Source: Methylocystis sp. KS32 (lineage in GTDB: Bacteria > Pseudomonadota > Alphaproteobacteria > Rhizobiales > Beijerinckiaceae). From it: a stretch of DNA of 64,000 nucleotides. Where the stretch lies: positions 434,001-498,000 of the forward strand of contig PHSQ01000001.1 in the NCBI GenBank assembly GCA_002862095.1, given 5' to 3'. This document shows, one piece after another, positions 37,576 to 47,281 of this stretch. Position numbers and translations under genes: made by a program. Under the pieces are notes generated by a model. That model saw nothing but the letters and a program-made list of their open reading frames with translations. It made no database searches and had not been told where the DNA came from. The number at the start of each line of letters is the position of its first letter. Within the stretch, counting starts at the first letter, position 1.

Positions 37576-38613
37576 ATGCACGACGAAAAACCGCTGCTGT
37601 CGGTTCTGCGCGGAAAAAAAACTTCGGTTCGGCCCATTTGGCTGATGCGTCAGGCTGGCCGATATCTTCCCGAATATCGAGAGATCAGGTCGAAGGCGAC
37701 AAGCTTTCTCGACTTTTGTTACACCCCTTCGGCCGCAGCCGAAGTCACTTTGCAGCCCATCAGGCGGTTCGGCTTCGACGCCGCCATTCTCTTCAGCGAC
37801 ATTTTGGTCGTCCCCGACGCTTTGGGACAAAAAGTGTCCTTCGAGAGCGGCGAAGGCCCTAGGCTCGAACCCATCGAGTATCCGGAGCAGCTGTCCTTGT
37901 TGCGGGACTCGATCGATCTCGATCGTCTCGAGCCCGTATTCGAAACGATCGACCGGGTGAAAGGCGCTCTACCGCCGCAAACCGCATTCATCGGCTTTTG
38001 CGGCGCGCCCTGGACGGTGGCGAGCTATATGATCGCGGGCCGGGGAACGCCGGATCAGGCGCCGGCTCGACTCTTCGCCTACAGGCATCCAGAAGCCTTC
38101 GAGAAATTGATCGACCGGCTGGTCGCGGCCTCGACTGCCTATCTGCTGCGGCAGATCGATGCCGGCGTGGAGACGGTGCAGATTTTCGACAGCTGGGCAG
38201 GAGTGCTGCCGGCGGGAGAATTCGACAAATGGGTCTTTTCCCCGGTGCGTAAAATGGTTCGGACGCTCAAGAAGGAGCGTCCGGAAACGCCGATCATCGC
38301 TTTTATCCGAGGCGCTGGAACCCATTTGATCGAGCTCGTCGAGGGGCTCGGAGCGGACGCCTATGGGCTGGAGACGGCCGAGGATCCGGCTTGGGCGGTG
38401 AGGCAGACGGCGGGGCGCGCGGCGCTGCAGGGCAATCTCGATCCTTTGGCGCTTGTCGCGGGAGGCGATGCGCTGGACATCGAAATAGATTCCCTTTTGG
38501 AGGCTTTTTCAGGCCATCGGCATATTTTCAACCTGGGTCATGGAATCCTGCCCCAGACCCCTATCGAGCATGTCGAGCGACTGATCGCTCGCGTGCGTTC
38601 GCCGAGAATCTAA
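37576..38613 (+). CDS. hemE: Uroporphyrinogen decarboxylase
   Basis: 345 residues. Signature 1 PIWLMRQAGRYLPEYR and signature 2 GFCGAPWTVASYMIAGRG are both intact, as is the catalytic Asp in FSDILVVPDAL. The enzyme removes four carboxyls from uroporphyrinogen III to give coproporphyrinogen III in haem synthesis. The first gene rightward from the oriC candidate; followed at 18 bp by hemJ, so both haem genes are likely in one operon. Confidence 0.96.
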   Translation: MHDEKPLLSVLRGKKTSVRPIWLMRQAGRYLPEYREIRSKATSFLDFCYTPSAAAEVTLQPIRRFGFDAAILFSDILVVPDALGQKVSFESGEGPRLEPIEYPEQLSLLRDSIDLDRLEPVFETIDRVKGALPPQTAFIGFCGAPWTVASYMIAGRGTPDQAPARLFAYRHPEAFEKLIDRLVAASTAYLLRQIDAGVETVQIFDSWAGVLPAGEFDKWVFSPVRKMVRTLKKERPETPIIAFIRGAGTHLIELVEGLGADAYGLETAEDPAWAVRQTAGRAALQGNLDPLALVAGGDALDIEIDSLLEAFSGHRHIFNLGHGILPQTPIEHVERLIARVRSPRI

Positions 38614-38631
38614 TTCCCTCAAGGAAAGACA

Positions 38632-39054
38632 ATGTATATTTGGATCAAAGCGTTGCATGTGATTTCCATCATCGCCTGGATGGCCGGTATGTTCTATCTG
38701 CCCCGGCTTTTCGTCTATCACGCCGGGGTTCCGGCCGGCGGTGGGCAATCGGAGCTGTTCAAGATGATGGAGCGCAAATTGATGCGCTTCATCATGATTC
38801 CCGCCATGCTGTTGTCATGGGCGACGGGATTGACGCTGGCCTTCGAGGCCGGTTTTTTTCACGCGGGGTGGTTTCACGCCAAGCTTCTGGCGGTTGTCTT
38901 ATTGAGCGGAGTTCATTTTTATAACGGACGTCTGGTCGAGGTCTTCGCCGAAGACCGCAATGTCAAGAGTTCGAAATTTTATCGCTTTTACAATGAGGCG
39001 CCGACCGTGCTGATGATCGCGATAGTCACGCTGGTGATCGTGAAGCCCTTTTAG
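38632..39054 (+). CDS. hemJ: Protoporphyrinogen oxidase HemJ
   Basis: 140 residues with four hydrophobic helices. The N-terminal WIKALHVISIIAWMAGMFYLPRLFVYH holds the conserved His of the HemJ/UPF0093 family, and the second half has GWFHAKLLAVVLLSGVHFY. HemJ converts protoporphyrinogen IX to protoporphyrin IX in the inner membrane. Pairing with hemE supports this over other CopD-like annotations. A GGAAAG ribosome site precedes the ATG. Confidence 0.92.
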   Translation: MYIWIKALHVISIIAWMAGMFYLPRLFVYHAGVPAGGGQSELFKMMERKLMRFIMIPAMLLSWATGLTLAFEAGFFHAGWFHAKLLAVVLLSGVHFYNGRLVEVFAEDRNVKSSKFYRFYNEAPTVLMIAIVTLVIVKPF

Positions 39055-39253
39055 AAAAAAGTTGGGGGCCAAGAGATTCTGATAGCCTTGCCTTCGGGGA
39101 AAAAAGCGTTTATTGCGTTGTTGTCTCACCCAATGGCAGAGTGTCGTAACAACGACCGCTGGTCTTTAACCGGCGCCACGGGAGCTAAAACTCCCTTCCT
39201 TCCTGTCAATTCTCCGTTCTATCCGATCGCCTATCGATTCGAGGCCTATTCCC

Positions 39254-40522
39254 ATGCGGGAAATCAAACTTTCCGATCTGAAATCAAAGACCGCCGCCGA
39301 GTTGCTCGCTTTCGCGGAGGAACACGAGGTGGAGAACGCCTCGCTGTTGCGCAAGCAAGAACTCCTCTTCGCAATATTGAAACAATTCGCCAGTCGAGAC
39401 GTCGAAATCGTCGGGGACGGCGTCGTCGAAGTACTTCAGGACGGATTCGGCTTTTTGAGGTCGCCGGACGCGAATTACCTCGCCGGCCCCGACGATATTT
39501 ACGTGTCTCCGTCGCAGATCAGAAAATTTGGCTTGCGAACCGGCGACACGGTCGAAGGGATCATCCGCAGCCCGAAGGAAGGTGAGCGTTATTTCGCGCT
39601 TCTCAAAGTTAATACGATCAATTTCGAGGAACCAGAGAAGATCAGGCACAAGGTGCCATTCGACAATCTGACGCCGCTATATCCAAATCAGCGGCTGAAA
39701 CTCGAGATCGACGACCCCACGCGGAAGGAACTTTCCGCGCGGGTAATCGACATCGTTGCGCCCATCGGAAAGGGTCAACGCGCCCTGGTGGTGGCGCCGC
39801 CGCGGACCGGCAAGACCGTGCTGCTCCAGAATATCGCCCAATCGATCACTACCAACCATCCGGAATGCTATCTGATCGTGCTGCTGATAGACGAGCGGCC
39901 CGAGGAAGTGACGGACATGCAGCGCTCGGTTCGGGGCGAGGTGGTCTCCTCCACTTTCGACGAGCCTGCGGTCAGGCATGTCCAGGTCGCCGAAATGGTG
40001 ATCGAAAAAGCTAAGCGTCTGGTGGAGCACCGCCGCGACGTGGTGATTCTATTGGATTCGATCACCCGGCTTGGCCGGGCCTATAACACTGTGGTTCCAT
40101 CCTCCGGAAAGGTTCTGACCGGCGGCGTGGACGCCAATGCCCTACAGCGCCCGAAACGCTTTTTCGGCGCGGCGCGAAACATCGAGGAAGGCGGTTCGCT
40201 CACCATCATCGCCACCGCCCTGATCGATACCGGTTCGCGAATGGACGAAGTCATTTTCGAAGAGTTCAAGGGAACCGGCAATTCCGAAATCATCCTTGAC
40301 CGCAAGGTGGCGGACAAGCGGGTCTTTCCGGCTATCGACATCACCAGGTCAGGCACTCGTAAGGAGGAACTTCTGGTGCCGTCTGACATCCTCAAGAAGA
40401 CCTATGTATTGCGGCGCATTCTCAATCCGATGGGAACGGTCGACGCGATCGAGTTCCTGCTTGGAAAGCTGCGCGAAACGCCGAAGGGCAACGCCGCTTT
40501 CTTCGATTCGATGAACACTTGA
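39254..40522 (+). CDS. rho: Transcription termination factor Rho
   Basis: 422 residues, the standard length. N-terminal helix bundle (about 1-45), cold-shock-like RNA-binding domain with DGFGFLRS (63-70) and [17 protein letters not shown]-loop APPRTGKT (181-188), and Walker [17 protein letters not shown]. The hexameric RNA helicase terminates untranslated transcripts. A 199-bp leader separates it from hemJ; Rho commonly attenuates its own leader, although no specific site is visible here. Confidence 0.97.
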   Translation: MREIKLSDLKSKTAAELLAFAEEHEVENASLLRKQELLFAILKQFASRDVEIVGDGVVEVLQDGFGFLRSPDANYLAGPDDIYVSPSQIRKFGLRTGDTVEGIIRSPKEGERYFALLKVNTINFEEPEKIRHKVPFDNLTPLYPNQRLKLEIDDPTRKELSARVIDIVAPIGKGQRALVVAPPRTGKTVLLQNIAQSITTNHPECYLIVLLIDERPEEVTDMQRSVRGEVVSSTFDEPAVRHVQVAEMVIEKAKRLVEHRRDVVILLDSITRLGRAYNTVVPSSGKVLTGGVDANALQRPKRFFGAARNIEEGGSLTIIATALIDTGSRMDEVIFEEFKGTGNSEIILDRKVADKRVFPAIDITRSGTRKEELLVPSDILKKTYVLRRILNPMGTVDAIEFLLGKLRETPKGNAAFFDSMNT

Positions 40523-40536
40523 CATGACGGAATAGG

Positions 40537-40559
40537 GCTCGCGAGAAGGTTTCGCGAGC
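40537..40559 (+). terminator. Hairpin downstream of rho
   Basis: GCTCGCGA (40537-40544) and TCGCGAGC (40552-40559) form a perfect 8-bp stem with a 7-base loop, 15 bp after the rho stop. Only a short T run (ATCTTTC) follows, so it may be a weak or partial intrinsic terminator. Confidence 0.5.
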
Positions 40560-40619
40560 ATCTTTCGAAAACTCCAGGCACTGTTTATCCTAATCACGGC
40601 AGTTGAAGACTGGGAGACG

Positions 40620-41321
40620 CTTTGCTTTTAACGTTTTGCGCTGCCTCAGCCTCCGCACTTGTTCCTTGAACCGGCGGACGCCTTGGGCATGTTCAGGGGC
40701 CTTACCGGCTTTTGTTTATCGGCGTCTTCGAGCAATTGGGCGCGAAGGGGGCCGGCCAGTGGTCTTTCAGATATGGCGATCCTTCACCGCCGGCATGCGC
40801 CGTAGCGCCCCGTCGATTACTATGCCCTCTGCTAACTTCTGCCCCGCGATCACAGTCCTTGCGATCTGCTCAGTCCAATACGCACGCGGACACGGGACAG
40901 ACCTCCCGAGGTAAGATCGACCGCCTTCCCCGCACATCCGCCGAATCTACCACCTTGGCCCTTGATGACCTTGGACTTCGCGGTCAGATGTCCGCTCGTC
41001 CAGCCAGGTGGGCCTCATATTCGGTTCTTGTTCATCGGGTCGCGGTTTTGCTCCGCGCTTCTTTCGGACCCCACCTCACGACGACGCCCTTGCGCTTCGC
41101 TAACCCTTCGTCGCCATCAGACTGGATAGAGGACTTACACCTCCAAGTTGTCGATCATGCTCGGCGCACCTCTCGATACAATTGGCCAAAGACCGAGAGT
41201 TCCTCGTCGAGTGACGTGACCAAGCACTGTATTCGTGAAACTCGGCGTCGGCGCCTACTTCAACGAATGACAGTTTTTGCTGGCCATGATCGGTCACGGA
41301 CGACGCTAAAGTCGCTCGCAC
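40620..41321 (-). mobile_element. Group II intron 5' ribozyme fragment, intron protein absent
   Basis: Read on the minus strand from about 41321 the DNA starts GTGCGAGCGAC, like the GUGYG 5' end of bacterial group II introns. Ribozyme-type segments then appear in order: AACTTGGAGGTGTAAGTCCT, GGCGACGAAGGGTTAGCGAA, GTCGTGAGGTGGGGTC, GGAGGTCTGTCCCG, GCAGAAGTTAGCAGAGGGC. I recognise these from intron domains I-III. No reverse transcriptase frame and no domain V or VI can be found before rho, so it is truncated and cannot move on its own. Plus-strand open frames here are by-products of RNA structure. The rest of the 1-kb gap holds no gene. Confidence 0.65.
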
Positions 41322-41549
41322 GCGCCGTCGCGATATGATCGCGCGGCGTTGCCGGCTCCTGCCTTCGAGCCTGACCGAGTGCGAGGTCAAGCGCTATTAG
41401 GATGATAATGTATGATTCTCACCAAGCCAAAAACTCACAAAACGCCGAAAGTGGGTTTAATCGAGAGCGCGACCACTTCCTTGTCGGGAAGGATTAGGCC
41501 TTGCTTTTTTTTCAATGAATCCGTCTAAACCCCGGCGAGGACATCTTCC

Positions 41550-42857
41550 ATGCCGGCAGACACGATTTTCGCTTTGGCGACGGGTGCAGGACGATCCGCG
41601 ATCGCGGTTGTTCGACTCTCGGGGCCGGCGGCGCTCTCGGCGTTTAAAGCCTTGACCGCGCTTAACCCCAAACCGCGCCATGCCCATTATGCGCGCTTTC
41701 GTGATCCGGAGAGCGGAGAAATCCTCGACCGCGGCCTGGCGCTGTTCTTTCCGGCGCCCCATTCCGCCACTGGCGAGGATTGCGTGGAGTTCCACCTGCA
41801 CGGCGGCCGCGCGGTGGTGAACGCCGTGTTATCTTCGCTTGAGAGGCTGTGGGGGCTGCGGCCTGCGGAACCCGGAGAATTCGCCCGCCGCGCCTTCCTT
41901 GAAGGAAAGATGGATCTCTCTCAGGTCGAGGCCCTGGCCGATTTGATCGACGCCCAAACGGCGTTCCAGAGGCGCCAGGCCTTGCGCATCGCAGAAGGGG
42001 CCCTGCGCGATCGGATTCAAAAATGGCGCGCCGCGCTGATCGATTCATTGGCCATGATCGCCGCGGAACTCGATTTTTCCGATGAGGGCGACGTCGGCGC
42101 TTTCTCGCAGGAGGCTTTGCGGAGGAGCCTTTCGCCAATGATGCAGGATATGGAGCAGGCCCTGAGACAAGCTCCCGCTTCGGAGCGCTTGCGCGAGGGG
42201 TTTTTGGTCCTTCTTCTCGGCCCCCCCAACGCGGGGAAGTCGACCGTGTTGAACTGGCTGGCGCGGCGCGATATCGCAATAGTCTCGGAAATTGCCGGCA
42301 CGACGAGGGATATGATCGAGGTTGAACTCGATCTTGAGGGCCTGCCGGTGATCCTTGTCGACACTGCGGGGCTGCGCGAGGCGCGGGACGAAATCGAGCG
42401 GATCGGCATTGCTCGCACTCGGGCCAGGGCGGGACAGGCCGACCTCATCCTTTGGTTGTCGGAGGGTGGGCGCGAACCCTCGCCATGCTTCGAGAACGAG
42501 AAGATAGAAGTTCTACCAGTGGCGACAAAGGCGGATATCTTTGGGATCGATCCTGGGACGATTGCGGTGTCGGGGGCCAACGGTTACGGCATGGATATGC
42601 TAAGCGCGGAGATCGCCAAGCGCGCGCGCGAGGCGCTTGGCGACGGGGAGTCGGGCCTAGTGATCCGGGAGCGGCACCGCGCGGCGATCGGGGAGGCGCG
42701 AAGTCGGCTAGAGGTGGCGATGACTGGCGATTGCCCTCTTGAAATTTCGACCGAGGAAATCAGGTTGGCGTCACGGGCGCTGGAGAGAATTCTTGGCGTA
42801 GTCGATGTGGAAGAAATTCTTGGTGCGGTGTTCTCGCGTTTTTGCATCGGAAAATGA
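41550..42857 (+). CDS. mnmE: tRNA modification GTPase MnmE
   Basis: 435 residues. N-terminal folate-binding domain ([22 protein letters not shown]), helical domain, and an inserted GTPase domain with G1 GPPNAGKST, the switch TTRD and G3 DTAG. It ends in the family's C-terminal CIGK motif, whose Cys is required for activity. With MnmG it installs the cmnm5 group on U34 of certain tRNAs. Five bases separate it from mnmG. Confidence 0.96.
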   Translation: MPADTIFALATGAGRSAIAVVRLSGPAALSAFKALTALNPKPRHAHYARFRDPESGEILDRGLALFFPAPHSATGEDCVEFHLHGGRAVVNAVLSSLERLWGLRPAEPGEFARRAFLEGKMDLSQVEALADLIDAQTAFQRRQALRIAEGALRDRIQKWRAALIDSLAMIAAELDFSDEGDVGAFSQEALRRSLSPMMQDMEQALRQAPASERLREGFLVLLLGPPNAGKSTVLNWLARRDIAIVSEIAGTTRDMIEVELDLEGLPVILVDTAGLREARDEIERIGIARTRARAGQADLILWLSEGGREPSPCFENEKIEVLPVATKADIFGIDPGTIAVSGANGYGMDMLSAEIAKRAREALGDGESGLVIRERHRAAIGEARSRLEVAMTGDCPLEISTEEIRLASRALERILGVVDVEEILGAVFSRFCIGK

Positions 42858-42862
42858 GAGGC

Positions 42863-44725
42863 ATGTTTCACGTGAAACAGAACAGTGCGGCTTACGATGT
42901 GATCGTGATAGGGGGCGGTCATGCTGGCTGCGAGGCGGCAGCGGCCTCGGCACGTCTGGGCGCCAGAACCGCGCTCATCACGCAGTCTCGCTCGACGATC
43001 GGCGCGATGTCCTGCAACCCCGCGATCGGGGGCCTCGGCAAGGGCCAGTTGGTCCGCGAAATCGACGCCCTCGACGGGCTGATGGGAAGGGTTGCGGACG
43101 CCGCGGGCATTCAGTTCAAGGTGCTCAATCGATCCAAGGGGCCCGCCGTTCGCGGCCCTCGCGCCCAGGCCGACCGAAAACTTTATCGGGAGCAGATGCA
43201 AGCGGCCATCGACGCCACCGAGAACCTGACCGTTTTGGAAGCTTTGGTTGAAGGTTTGGTGCTGGAACGGGGAAGCGTCGTCGGGGTTCGGCTCGGGGAC
43301 CAAATCATCCCAGCGGGCGCCATCGTCATCGCGACCGGCACTTTCCTGAATGGCGTGATCCATATCGGGTTAAAGCGCATCCCCGCTGGTCGGATGGGAG
43401 ATCCGCCAGCAGTTGGTCTAGCCGCGAGCCTATGCGGGGCGGGTTTCCGCTTAGCGCGGCTAAAAACGGGAACGCCGCCGAGGCTGGATGGCGCGACGAT
43501 TCGCTGGGAGGCTTTGGAACAGCAATGGGGCGACGCGCAACCGGAGCCTTTTTCCGCGCGGACAAAAACCATCTCCAATCCTCAGATCTCCTGTCATATT
43601 ACGCGAACGACGTCGCAGGGGCACAAGATCATACTCGACGATCTGGGTCAGTCGCCGATGCGCACCGGCGCCATTTCTGGTCCCGGTCCGCGCTATTGCC
43701 CTTCGATAGAAGATAAGGTAACGCGCTTTTCCGATCGTGACGGCCATCAGATTTTTCTTGAACCGGAAGGACTTGACGATCCAACGATATATCCCAATGG
43801 AATTTCCACTTCGTTGCCCGAACCAACCCAGCAGGCCTTCGTGAATTCGATCCCGGGGCTGGAACAGGCTCGGATTTTACGCCCGGGCTATGCGATCGAA
43901 TATGACTATGTCGATCCCCGGGAATTACTCCCTACGCTGGAGACGAAGCGAATAGCGGGGTTGTTTTTCGCCGGTCAGATCAATGGCACGACGGGCTATG
44001 AAGAGGCGGCGGCGCAGGGGCTCGTTGCGGGGTTGAACGCGGCCGCTTTCGCTGGGCGTAGCGCACCGGTTTTGTTCGATCGCGCCGAAGCCTATATCGG
44101 CGTGATGGTCGACGACCTGGTGACGAAGGGCGTCAGCGAGCCCTATCGCATGTTCACCTCACGTGCGGAATATCGTTTGTCCCTTCGGTCGGATAATGCG
44201 GATGAACGCCTCACTCCGCGCGGGCTTCAAATCGGTTGCATCGGCAAGGAGCGGGCGGAAATTTTCGCGGATCGATCCGCTCGGTTGGAAAAAGCGAGGC
44301 GGCTGTTGTCGGAACTTTTCATGACCTCGGCGGCGGCGGCGCGCCATGGTCTGTCGGTCAACCAGGATGGGCAGAGACGCAGCGCCTATGCGCTTTTGTC
44401 CTTCCCTTCGATCAGCCTGGAGCGGCTTCGAGCGGTTTGGCCCCAGCTCTCGGAGATAGACCCGTCTACGGCAGCGCAAGTGGAGGTCGATGCGCGTTAC
44501 GCTGTCTATCTTGAGCGGCAGGCCTCGGACATCATTGCATTCCGGCGGGACGAGCAGCTCTCGCTGCCCACCGGACTGGATTATGGCGCGATTTCGGGTC
44601 TTTCAGCGGAACTGAAAACAAAGCTCGCCTTTCTGCGACCTCGGACCTTAGGGCAGGCGCAGCGGATAGAGGGAATGACCCCGGCGGCGCTGACGCTGCT
44701 CGCGACCCGAGCGAGGCGCGCGTGA
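42863..44725 (+). CDS. mnmG: tRNA uridine 5-carboxymethylaminomethyl modification enzyme MnmG
   Basis: 620 residues from the ATG at 42863, which has GAGAGG just upstream. The FAD-binding [22 protein letters not shown] opens the protein, followed by the family signatures [11 protein letters not shown] and [13 protein letters not shown]. Its codons 1-6 (MFHVKQ) are encoded by a parS site, which adds three to four residues ahead of the usual start of homology. Works as a heterotetramer with MnmE. The stop overlaps the rsmG start. Confidence 0.96.
   Translation: MFHVKQNSAAYDVIVIGGGHAGCEAAAASARLGARTALITQSRSTIGAMSCNPAIGGLGKGQLVREIDALDGLMGRVADAAGIQFKVLNRSKGPAVRGPRAQADRKLYREQMQAAIDATENLTVLEALVEGLVLERGSVVGVRLGDQIIPAGAIVIATGTFLNGVIHIGLKRIPAGRMGDPPAVGLAASLCGAGFRLARLKTGTPPRLDGATIRWEALEQQWGDAQPEPFSARTKTISNPQISCHITRTTSQGHKIILDDLGQSPMRTGAISGPGPRYCPSIEDKVTRFSDRDGHQIFLEPEGLDDPTIYPNGISTSLPEPTQQAFVNSIPGLEQARILRPGYAIEYDYVDPRELLPTLETKRIAGLFFAGQINGTTGYEEAAAQGLVAGLNAAAFAGRSAPVLFDRAEAYIGVMVDDLVTKGVSEPYRMFTSRAEYRLSLRSDNADERLTPRGLQIGCIGKERAEIFADRSARLEKARRLLSELFMTSAAAARHGLSVNQDGQRRSAYALLSFPSISLERLRAVWPQLSEIDPSTAAQVEVDARYAVYLERQASDIIAFRRDEQLSLPTGLDYGAISGLSAELKTKLAFLRPRTLGQAQRIEGMTPAALTLLATRARRA
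42864..42879. promoter_or_regulatory. parS centromere site 1 (in mnmG 5' codons)
   Basis: TGTTTCACGTGAAACA, an exact 16-bp match to the universal ParB-binding palindrome. It starts one base after the first base of the mnmG ATG. About 3.4 kb from parA and 5.4 kb from the oriC candidate. Confidence 0.95.
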
Positions 44726-45399
44726 CGGAGGATTCCGCTATCGATGACCGTAAGAGAGCGCTTGAGCTTTGTCCGGAACTGAACTGGATTGTGTCGGAAC
44801 TTGAGATCTATGAAGCGCTGCTCCGGACGTGGCAGAAGCGGATCAATCTGGTGTCTGGCGCCACACTTGCTTCCGTCTGGACGCGACATTTCGCTGATTC
44901 GGCTCAAATTGGGGCGGCGTTTCCTGGGGTTTTCCGATGGGTTGATCTGGGCTCCGGCGCGGGCTTTCCGGGATTGGTGACAGCGTTGCTATTAAGGGGC
45001 CGAGATGACGCGTTGGTGCATCTTGTCGAAAGCGACCAGCGTAAGGCGGCATTTCTGCGCGCTGTTTCACGTGAAACAGGGGCCCCGGTCATTGTCCATG
45101 TCGGACGAATCGAGCAGGAATTGCCCTCCCTTATGGACAAGGTAGATGGAATCAGCGCGCGTGCCCTGGCGCCACTGCCGCAACTCGTCGCCTGGTCGAG
45201 AGAATTTCTGTGCAAAGGCGCGGTTGGGGTGTTTTTGAAAGGGGAAGAATGGCGCAACGAATTGACCGCTCTGGCCCCGGAGGGTAGTTTCCACACTCGG
45301 AGCGTCGTCAGTCGCACCAATCCCGCCGCGCGATTGATCGCAGTGGCGAGAGAATTTCCAGCCGATGGCCAATTTGCAGGGGAAGTCCGTGGAGAGTAA
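44722..45399 (+). CDS. rsmG: 16S rRNA (guanine527-N7)-methyltransferase
   Basis: 225 residues from a GTG that overlaps the mnmG stop (GTGA). The SAM-binding [13 protein letters not shown] and the flanking [21 protein letters not shown] are RsmG hallmarks. It methylates G527 of 16S rRNA. A parS site is embedded in its coding sequence at codons for VSRET. Its 3' end overlaps the parA ribosome site region. Confidence 0.95.
   Translation: MTEDSAIDDRKRALELCPELNWIVSELEIYEALLRTWQKRINLVSGATLASVWTRHFADSAQIGAAFPGVFRWVDLGSGAGFPGLVTALLLRGRDDALVHLVESDQRKAAFLRAVSRETGAPVIVHVGRIEQELPSLMDKVDGISARALAPLPQLVAWSREFLCKGAVGVFLKGEEWRNELTALAPEGSFHTRSVVSRTNPAARLIAVAREFPADGQFAGEVRGE
45063..45078. promoter_or_regulatory. 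parS centromere site 2 (inside rsmG)
   Basis: TGTTTCACGTGAAACA, a second perfect ParB-binding palindrome, about 310 bp upstream of parA. The protein frame tolerates it as Ala-Val-Ser-Arg-Glu-Thr. Confidence 0.95.
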
Positions 45400-46225
45400 G
45401 TCCTTGACCGAAACCCCGATCATTCCGCGCGTCCTTGTGCTCGCCAACCAGAAGGGTGGCGTCGGTAAGACGACGACCGCGATAAATCTCGGCACCGCGT
45501 TGGCGGCGGTTGGGGAGAATGTGCTCGTCATCGATCTCGATCCCCAGGGCAATGCCTCCACGGGACTCGGGGTGGATCGGAAAAACCGGGCCGTTTCGAC
45601 ATATGATGTGTTGATCGGCGAAAGCAGTCTGGACGACGCCATCGTCGCGACCGCGGTTCCCCGCCTGTCGGTCGCGCCTTCAACCTTAGACCTCCTCGGC
45701 GTCGAGCTTGAGATCGCGGGGGACAAGGATCGCGCCTTTCGAATGAAGCGCGCCTTGGCCGAGCTTGCGGCGGCAGCCCATCATTCCGATGCGCGGAACT
45801 TCAGCTACATTTTGATCGATTGCCCGCCGTCTCTGAATTTGTTGACTATAAATGCCCTTGCCAGCGCGGACGCGGTGCTTGTGCCGCTGCAATGCGAATT
45901 TTTCGCGCTGGAAGGGCTGTCTCAACTCCTCTCTACTGTCGATCAAATCAAACGGACGCTTAATCCGAAGCTTTCGATTCACGGCATTGTTCTGACGATG
46001 TTCGACTCGCGCAATAATCTCGCGACTCAGGTCGTCGCCGACGTGCGTCGCTTCATGGGCGATCAGGTCTATGAGACCATGATCCCCAGAAACGTTCGCA
46101 TTTCGGAGGCCCCTTCACATGGGAAACCCGTATTGCTTTACGATTTGAAATGCAGCGGTAGCCAAGCCTATCTGAGGTTGGCGTCGGAAGTCATTCAGCG
46201 CGAACGGCGGTTGCGCGCAGCCTAA
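45389..46225 (+). CDS. parA: Chromosome partitioning ATPase ParA
   Basis: 278 residues from the GTG at 45389, which has AGGGGA at good spacing; an ATG at 45365 lacks one. The deviant Walker A KGGVGKTTT is in LANQKGGVGKTTTAINLG, with IDLDPQGNAS and LIDCPPSLNLL following. No N-terminal DNA-binding domain, so it is the chromosomal (type Ib/Soj) form. It forms ATP-dependent gradients on the nucleoid that move ParB-parS complexes. Directly upstream of parB. Confidence 0.96.
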   Translation: MESKSLTETPIIPRVLVLANQKGGVGKTTTAINLGTALAAVGENVLVIDLDPQGNASTGLGVDRKNRAVSTYDVLIGESSLDDAIVATAVPRLSVAPSTLDLLGVELEIAGDKDRAFRMKRALAELAAAAHHSDARNFSYILIDCPPSLNLLTINALASADAVLVPLQCEFFALEGLSQLLSTVDQIKRTLNPKLSIHGIVLTMFDSRNNLATQVVADVRRFMGDQVYETMIPRNVRISEAPSHGKPVLLYDLKCSGSQAYLRLASEVIQRERRLRAA

Positions 46226-46244
46226 TCGAGCCGAGGAAAAGAAT

Positions 46245-47114
46245 ATGGCGGAAGAACCCCGGCCGCGCCTTGGAAGAGGGCTGGCGGCTCTGATTGGCGA
46301 CGCTGGCGACGAAGCGCCGGCAATCGAGCGCACCCGCGGGCAGAGGCGGATTCCGATCGAGTTCCTGCGGCCAAATCCTCGTAATCCGCGGACCACGTTC
46401 CGCGAGGACGAGCTCTCCGATCTCGCCGCCTCGATTCGCGAAAAAGGCATCATACAGCCGGTGGTCGTTCGCACCATCGCTGGCGTCGCCGACGCCTATG
46501 AGATCATCGCGGGGGAGCGCCGTTGGCGCGCCGCCCAAATGGCGGGTCTGGCCGATATTCCGGTCGTTATCCATGAGGCTGACGACCGCGAGGCGCTCGA
46601 ACTGGCGATCATCGAAAATGTTCAGCGCGCCGATCTGAACGCACTCGAGGAAGCCAAGGGCTATGAAAGGCTCTCGGCCGACTTCGGTTATTCCCAAACG
46701 GAATTGGCGAAGATCATCGGAAAAAGCCGTTCTCATGTCGCCAATACGTTGCGCCTGTTGAACCTGCCGGAAGCAAGCCGCAAGCTCGTCGCCGAAGGCG
46801 CAATCTCAGCCGGTCACGCTCGTGCTCTGCTCGCGGTGAAGAATCCGGACGCCGTGGCCCGGCGGATCGTCGAGGACGGCTTGACGGTTCGGGACATCGA
46901 GCATCTGGCGCAGCGGCAGGCCTCGGAGTCGGGCGCCAGGCAGCGCAAGCCGCGTGACGAAAAGGACGCCGATACCAGGGCGATGGAGAAGCTTCTCAGC
47001 GACAGCCTGGGCCTTTCCGTCGCCATTCGTCACGAGGGCGAGCGTGGGGAGTTGAAGATCCGCTATGAAACGCTGGATCAACTCGATGCTCTGTGCCGGC
47101 GTCTGACGGCCTGA
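46245..47114 (+). CDS. parB: Chromosome partitioning protein ParB
   Basis: 289 residues. An N-terminal RLGRGLAALIGD motif contacts ParA. The CTPase/ParB domain (about 38-125) contains NPRNPRTTF and the GERRWRAAQMAGL box. The central HTH is in YSQTELAKIIGKSRSHVANTLRLL, and a C-terminal dimerisation segment is present. It binds the two parS sites upstream and spreads as a CTP-dependent clamp. Ribosome site GAGGAAAAG before the ATG. Confidence 0.96.
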   Translation: MAEEPRPRLGRGLAALIGDAGDEAPAIERTRGQRRIPIEFLRPNPRNPRTTFREDELSDLAASIREKGIIQPVVVRTIAGVADAYEIIAGERRWRAAQMAGLADIPVVIHEADDREALELAIIENVQRADLNALEEAKGYERLSADFGYSQTELAKIIGKSRSHVANTLRLLNLPEASRKLVAEGAISAGHARALLAVKNPDAVARRIVEDGLTVRDIEHLAQRQASESGARQRKPRDEKDADTRAMEKLLSDSLGLSVAIRHEGERGELKIRYETLDQLDALCRRLTA

Positions 47115-47150
47115 TTGGTTCGTTGATGTGGCCGCAGGCGGCTTGGTTAC

Positions 47151-47171
47151 GGTGACAGTCCGCTTAATTGA
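47151..47171 (+). repeat. Solo repeat end (GGTGACAGTCC type)
   Basis: GGTGACAGTCC followed by a TAATTGA-like tail. It matches both arms of the palindrome at 51130-51190 in its first 11 bases, and the left arm in 17 of 21 bases. It lies between parB and the SNF2 helicase and looks like a terminal inverted repeat left by an IS-like element. Confidence 0.5.
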
Positions 47172-47281
47172 AAGCCTCGCCGGCGGGTTAATGAAGAGGA
47201 TTGTCGCCGGAACTAAAATTTTAAAATATAAAACAGTCGCTTGTGTGCGCTTGACTGAAGAAACCGCCCTATGATTCGCTA

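Noticed and set aside
40712..41338. A 208-codon plus-strand open frame between rho and mnmE
   Set aside because: It is the complement of a group II intron ribozyme fragment; composition is Ser/Arg/Pro-rich with no domain, and no ribosome site is evident.
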